DNA of 8,104 nucleotides from Phocaeicola sp. (GTDB lineage: Bacteria > Bacteroidota > Bacteroidia > Bacteroidales > Bacteroidaceae), in the NCBI GenBank assembly GCA_020026225.1, contig JAHHQU010000083.1:1-8104 (forward strand), in the 5' to 3' direction. Below the pieces are notes generated by a model. The model was not told the DNA's origin and did not search any database. It saw only the letters and a list, made by a program, of their open reading frames with translations. A program made the translations under genes and the position numbers. Below, one piece after another: positions 5,964 through 8,104 of the stretch (positions are counted from its first letter, which is position 1; each line of letters starts with the position of its first letter).

Positions 5964-6980
5964 ATGACAAACGTTAAAAAGACATTAAGTGTGCTTTTAG
6001 CCTTCGTTTTGGTTTTAGGCACTTGTATGTTCAGTGCGTTTGCAGCAGGTACGGATACAGCTACCATTAAGGTCGTTCCGGATAAAACCACTGCAAATGT
6101 AGGCGACGTAATTACCGTTTCCGTAAAATTAGATGCAAACTATGCTGTAGCATCTACTTCTGCTATTGTAAAGTTTGATACAGCAGACTTTCAACTTGTA
6201 GAAGCTCCGACAGTGAACAAAACTTTGTTCGGCTCTGAACTTGCAACCGATGCTGTTGCATACAATGATGCAGAGGGCGTTGTTGGTGCCTACTTTGTAG
6301 CAAAGAAAGGCGCAGAGTATAAAGTACAGACAGATGTGGTACTCTTTAGCTTCAAGTTGAAGGCATTAAAGGCAAATGCAAATGCAGCCCTTACCTTGCC
6401 GACAGAGGAACTCAAGAGCACAGCAAAACCGGACGGTAAGATTTACTGCGGTAAAGGCGATACTTCTGACAATATTGTTGAAGTTCCCTGCACAATCGCT
6501 TTAACCAATGCTGCTGTTAATATCGGCGGCGGTGCTGTAGCTACACCCACAATTAAGGGCGTTGGCACTGGCTTTGTTGACGAAGCAAAAGGATTCGTTT
6601 ACGGTGTACCGGCAGGTACAACTACCGAAACTGCTTTGAATGCTTTGTTCACAGCAGAAAACGGAACCTTAAGATGGGAAGTTGGTACAGCTTCTACTCT
6701 TGGTGGTACAGGTACAACTGTTACCTTAGTAGGTACAGATGGTGCGGACGTTAAGACCTACACCCTGGTTGTCTTTGGCGACTTGAATGGTGACACAATA
6801 GTAGATAGTGTTGACGCTGGTATTATCGATGGTTCTATTTTTAAGATGACCACTTTAGATCCTGCACAGGAATTTGCAGGTGACCTCAATATGGACACAT
6901 TAGTAGATAGCGTTGACTCTGGTATTATCGATGGTTCTATTTTCAAAATGACAACAATTGAACCTAATATTTATGCATAA
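5964..6980 (+). CDS. Secreted cohesin-like plus dockerin protein, adaptor-like (338 aa)
   Basis: A Sec signal peptide covers residues 1-28 (KK, hydrophobic core, AFAA). Residues about 29-188 resemble a type I cohesin or related beta-sandwich: a leading beta strand (ATIKVVPDKT), then VGDVITVSVKLDANYAV, then IVKFDTADFQLVEA, the usual opening of that fold. Residues about 192-271 form a small beta domain containing GTGTT (248-252) and ending TYTLVVFGD, very like the segment before the dockerin of the giant upstream protein. Residues 272-338 are a dockerin with two near-identical calcium loops: D273, N275, D277, D281, D284, and D307, N309, D311, D315, D318. Cohesin plus dockerin in one small protein recalls the R. 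flavefaciens adaptor scaffoldin ScaC. An adaptor role is inferred; the cohesin call is by pattern and the domain may not bind dockerins. A structured leader with a terminator-like hairpin may regulate it. Confidence 0.9.
   Translation: MTNVKKTLSVLLAFVLVLGTCMFSAFAAGTDTATIKVVPDKTTANVGDVITVSVKLDANYAVASTSAIVKFDTADFQLVEAPTVNKTLFGSELATDAVAYNDAEGVVGAYFVAKKGAEYKVQTDVVLFSFKLKALKANANAALTLPTEELKSTAKPDGKIYCGKGDTSDNIVEVPCTIALTNAAVNIGGGAVATPTIKGVGTGFVDEAKGFVYGVPAGTTTETALNALFTAENGTLRWEVGTASTLGGTGTTVTLVGTDGADVKTYTLVVFGDLNGDTIVDSVDAGIIDGSIFKMTTLDPAQEFAGDLNMDTLVDSVDSGIIDGSIFKMTTIEPNIYA
6777..6971 (+). repeat. Two tandem 102-bp dockerin half-repeats
   Basis: Unit 1 begins at 6777 and unit 2 at 6879, exactly 102 bases (34 codons) apart. 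The residues SVD[A/S]GIIDGSIFKMTT are the same in both but for one. At DNA level a 25-base block is identical (6817-6841 and 6919-6943), including third-codon positions. This is unlike the diverged halves of the dockerin in the upstream giant gene and points to a recent duplication or to gene conversion between the halves. Confidence 0.9.
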
Positions 6981-7010
6981 TCTTTAGGATAATAAGTTGA
7001 TCTAAAAGAT
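6980..7010 (+). terminator. AT-rich intergenic hairpin, weak terminator or attenuator
   Basis: ATCTTTAGGAT (6980-6990) pairs with ATCTAAAAGAT (7000-7010): ten of eleven positions pair, including one G-U, around a 9-base loop. The first base is the last base of the stop codon. ATAATTTAATT follows, which is T-containing but not a true T-run. It may partly separate the two genes or only stabilise the upstream mRNA. Readthrough into the next gene seems likely, because its start is just 56 bases after the stop. Confidence 0.35.
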
Positions 7011-7021
7011 ATAATTTAATT

Positions 7022-7027
7022 GGAGGA
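7022..7027 (+). promoter_or_regulatory. Ribosome binding site of the third secreted protein
   Basis: GGAGGA lies 9 bases before the ATG at 7037, a near-ideal Shine-Dalgarno and spacing. A TATAAT at 7010-7015 looks like a -10 box, but no fitting -35 box is found 16-18 bases upstream, so a promoter here is doubtful. Confidence 0.8.
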
Positions 7028-7036
7028 CACATAAGA

Positions 7037-8104
7037 ATGAAATCTACAAAAAAGATTTTAGCTGTTATTTTAGCTCTTGTGTTGAGTCTTTCTGCTTTTT
7101 CTGTTGTAGCAATGGCAGGACCGGAAGATCCTGTTCAAGTAACAGTTGATATTACAACAACTAAGACAGATAAAGTTTCTACAAAAGGTGATCCGGTTTA
7201 TCAAGTGGATGCCTACATTGACTCTTCGCATTCCTTAACTGCTTTTCAGTTGAGAATTACTTTCGACAAGAACTATTTCTATGCTGTTAATTCTAAGACT
7301 TTAGGTTTTATGCCGGCTCCTGGCGAATTTGCAGCTATTACAGATGCAGCTGATGACAACATTTTCAGCCCGAATTCTACAGTTTACACAAATAATGAGT
7401 TCTGCGCAGATGGTTATTACATGGGACCGGACTGCAGCCCGGCCGATGGCTACTCAATTTACGCTAGCTCTTCCGCACCGTCTATTACCAAATGTAACTC
7501 TGCTGACCTTGCTTTACCTAACAACTATGTAGGTTTTGCATTGGCACAAAAAGCAAACTACGGTGATAGCTACTTACTTGTTTCTGGTGGTCACTCCAGC
7601 GGCAATATGGCATCTCCTACAAGAGGTAGAGTAAAAGTCTTCTCCGCATACATTGCTCCTAAAGCAACTACTCCGGATGGTTCTTATACGATTGGTATAC
7701 AGCCTGGTCAGGATGGTAAGTTCGGCGGTGCATATTGCATCAACGACGTTGTTGATACCAAGTCTGTTGGTGATATGAAATACACGACTAAGTCTGTTAG
7801 ACCTGAAAATGTTACCATCAATAGTGCAACCATCACTCTTGGCGAAGTAGCTCCGACAACCGGCAAACTTACCAAGACTGCAGCTTTCGTTAAGGAAGTT
7901 AATGGCGATGCCTTCAAATTGAAGGTTCGTTCTTCCATTACAGAAGCTGACATGAACGAGCTTCTTGCAGCAAAGAGCCTCGCAGACGTTAAGACTGGTG
8001 TTACTTCTGTTGGCTTCGTTGTAACTAACGATGCAACTTGGACAGAAGCTGAAGCTGTTAAGGCAATCAAGGGCGAAGCATTAGCGGGCTCTGCAAGATA
8101 TGCT
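7037..8104 (+). CDS. Secreted cohesin-like protein, 3'-truncated by the window (first 356 aa)
   Basis: The start is the ATG after GGAGGA. A Sec signal peptide (KSTKK, hydrophobic core, VAMA at about 24-27) follows. Residues about 32-270 read as a cohesin-like beta-sandwich: VTVDITTTKTD, GDPVYQVDAYID, TAFQLRITFDKNYFYA, and late strands GRVKVFSAYIAPKA and GSYTIGIQPG. An insertion rich in Gly, Ser and Tyr carries C123, C133 and C153, with C234 further on; four Cys in an exported protein could form disulfides. Residues from about 275 begin a second domain (FKLKVRSSITEADM, TSVGFVVTNDATW) that I do not recognise. The frame is open to the last base, so the C-terminus, and any dockerin or anchor, is unseen. 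It follows the cohesin-dockerin gene by 56 bases and is probably partly co-transcribed. The cohesin call is by pattern only. Confidence 0.88.
   Translation, partial: MKSTKKILAVILALVLSLSAFSVVAMAGPEDPVQVTVDITTTKTDKVSTKGDPVYQVDAYIDSSHSLTAFQLRITFDKNYFYAVNSKTLGFMPAPGEFAAITDAADDNIFSPNSTVYTNNEFCADGYYMGPDCSPADGYSIYASSSAPSITKCNSADLALPNNYVGFALAQKANYGDSYLLVSGGHSSGNMASPTRGRVKVFSAYIAPKATTPDGSYTIGIQPGQDGKFGGAYCINDVVDTKSVGDMKYTTKSVRPENVTINSATITLGEVAPTTGKLTKTAAFVKEVNGDAFKLKVRSSITEADMNELLAAKSLADVKTGVTSVGFVVTNDATWTEAEAVKAIKGEALAGSARYA

Noticed and set aside
6015..6030. Lipobox-like LGTC in the signal peptide of the 338-aa protein (C21)
   Set aside because: Thr at the position before Cys is not typical for signal peptidase II, and a normal AFAA cleavage site follows at residues 25-28.
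5753..6091. Minus-strand open frame of 112 codons across the leader and start of the cohesin-dockerin gene
   Set aside because: It is antisense to the signal peptide and hairpins of the real gene and its translation shows no recognisable domain; the other minus-strand frames (104-475, 731-1427, 4329-4634, 6758-6946, 7708-8070) are likewise antisense shadows.

Overview
The window looks like a piece of a genome from an uncultured gut or rumen member of the Clostridia (Oscillospiraceae/Ruminococcaceae-like). This is inferred from three points: Lys-rich signal peptides of the 'KKxLSVLLAxxLVL...AFAA' kind, AGGAGG ribosome binding sites, and type I dockerin and cohesin-like modules in non-enzymatic secreted proteins. 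No marker gene is present, so the taxonomy is only a suggestion.

Layout, all on the + strand. Positions 1-344 are gene-free and rich in potential RNA stem-loops, and they lead into a giant secreted protein of 1763 aa (345-5636). That protein has a signal peptide, about 900 residues of unrecognised sequence, a beta-rich middle, alpha-helical FIVAR-like modules, a short beta domain and a C-terminal dockerin. Positions 5637-5963 are again gene-free and strongly structured, and end in a bulged hairpin followed by seven T. This stretch has the geometry of a riboswitch or attenuator leader, although the hairpin could equally be the terminator of the giant gene. Next comes a 338-aa secreted protein (5964-6980) with an N-terminal cohesin-like domain and a C-terminal dockerin whose two halves are near-identical. 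After a 56-nt gap with an AT-rich hairpin, a third secreted protein starts (7037). It has a cohesin-like N-terminal domain and runs off the window.

Together the genes suggest an extracellular cohesin-dockerin type assembly: a large dockerin-tagged protein, a small cohesin-plus-dockerin adaptor-like protein (an architecture resembling Ruminococcus flavefaciens ScaC) and a second cohesin-like protein. No glycoside hydrolase, carbohydrate-binding module, sortase motif or S-layer homology domain was recognised in the visible parts. The system may therefore concern adhesion or surface structure rather than a classical cellulosome. Binding between these proteins is inference only. The minus strand shows no credible gene; its open frames lie antisense to the CDSs or overlap the leaders.
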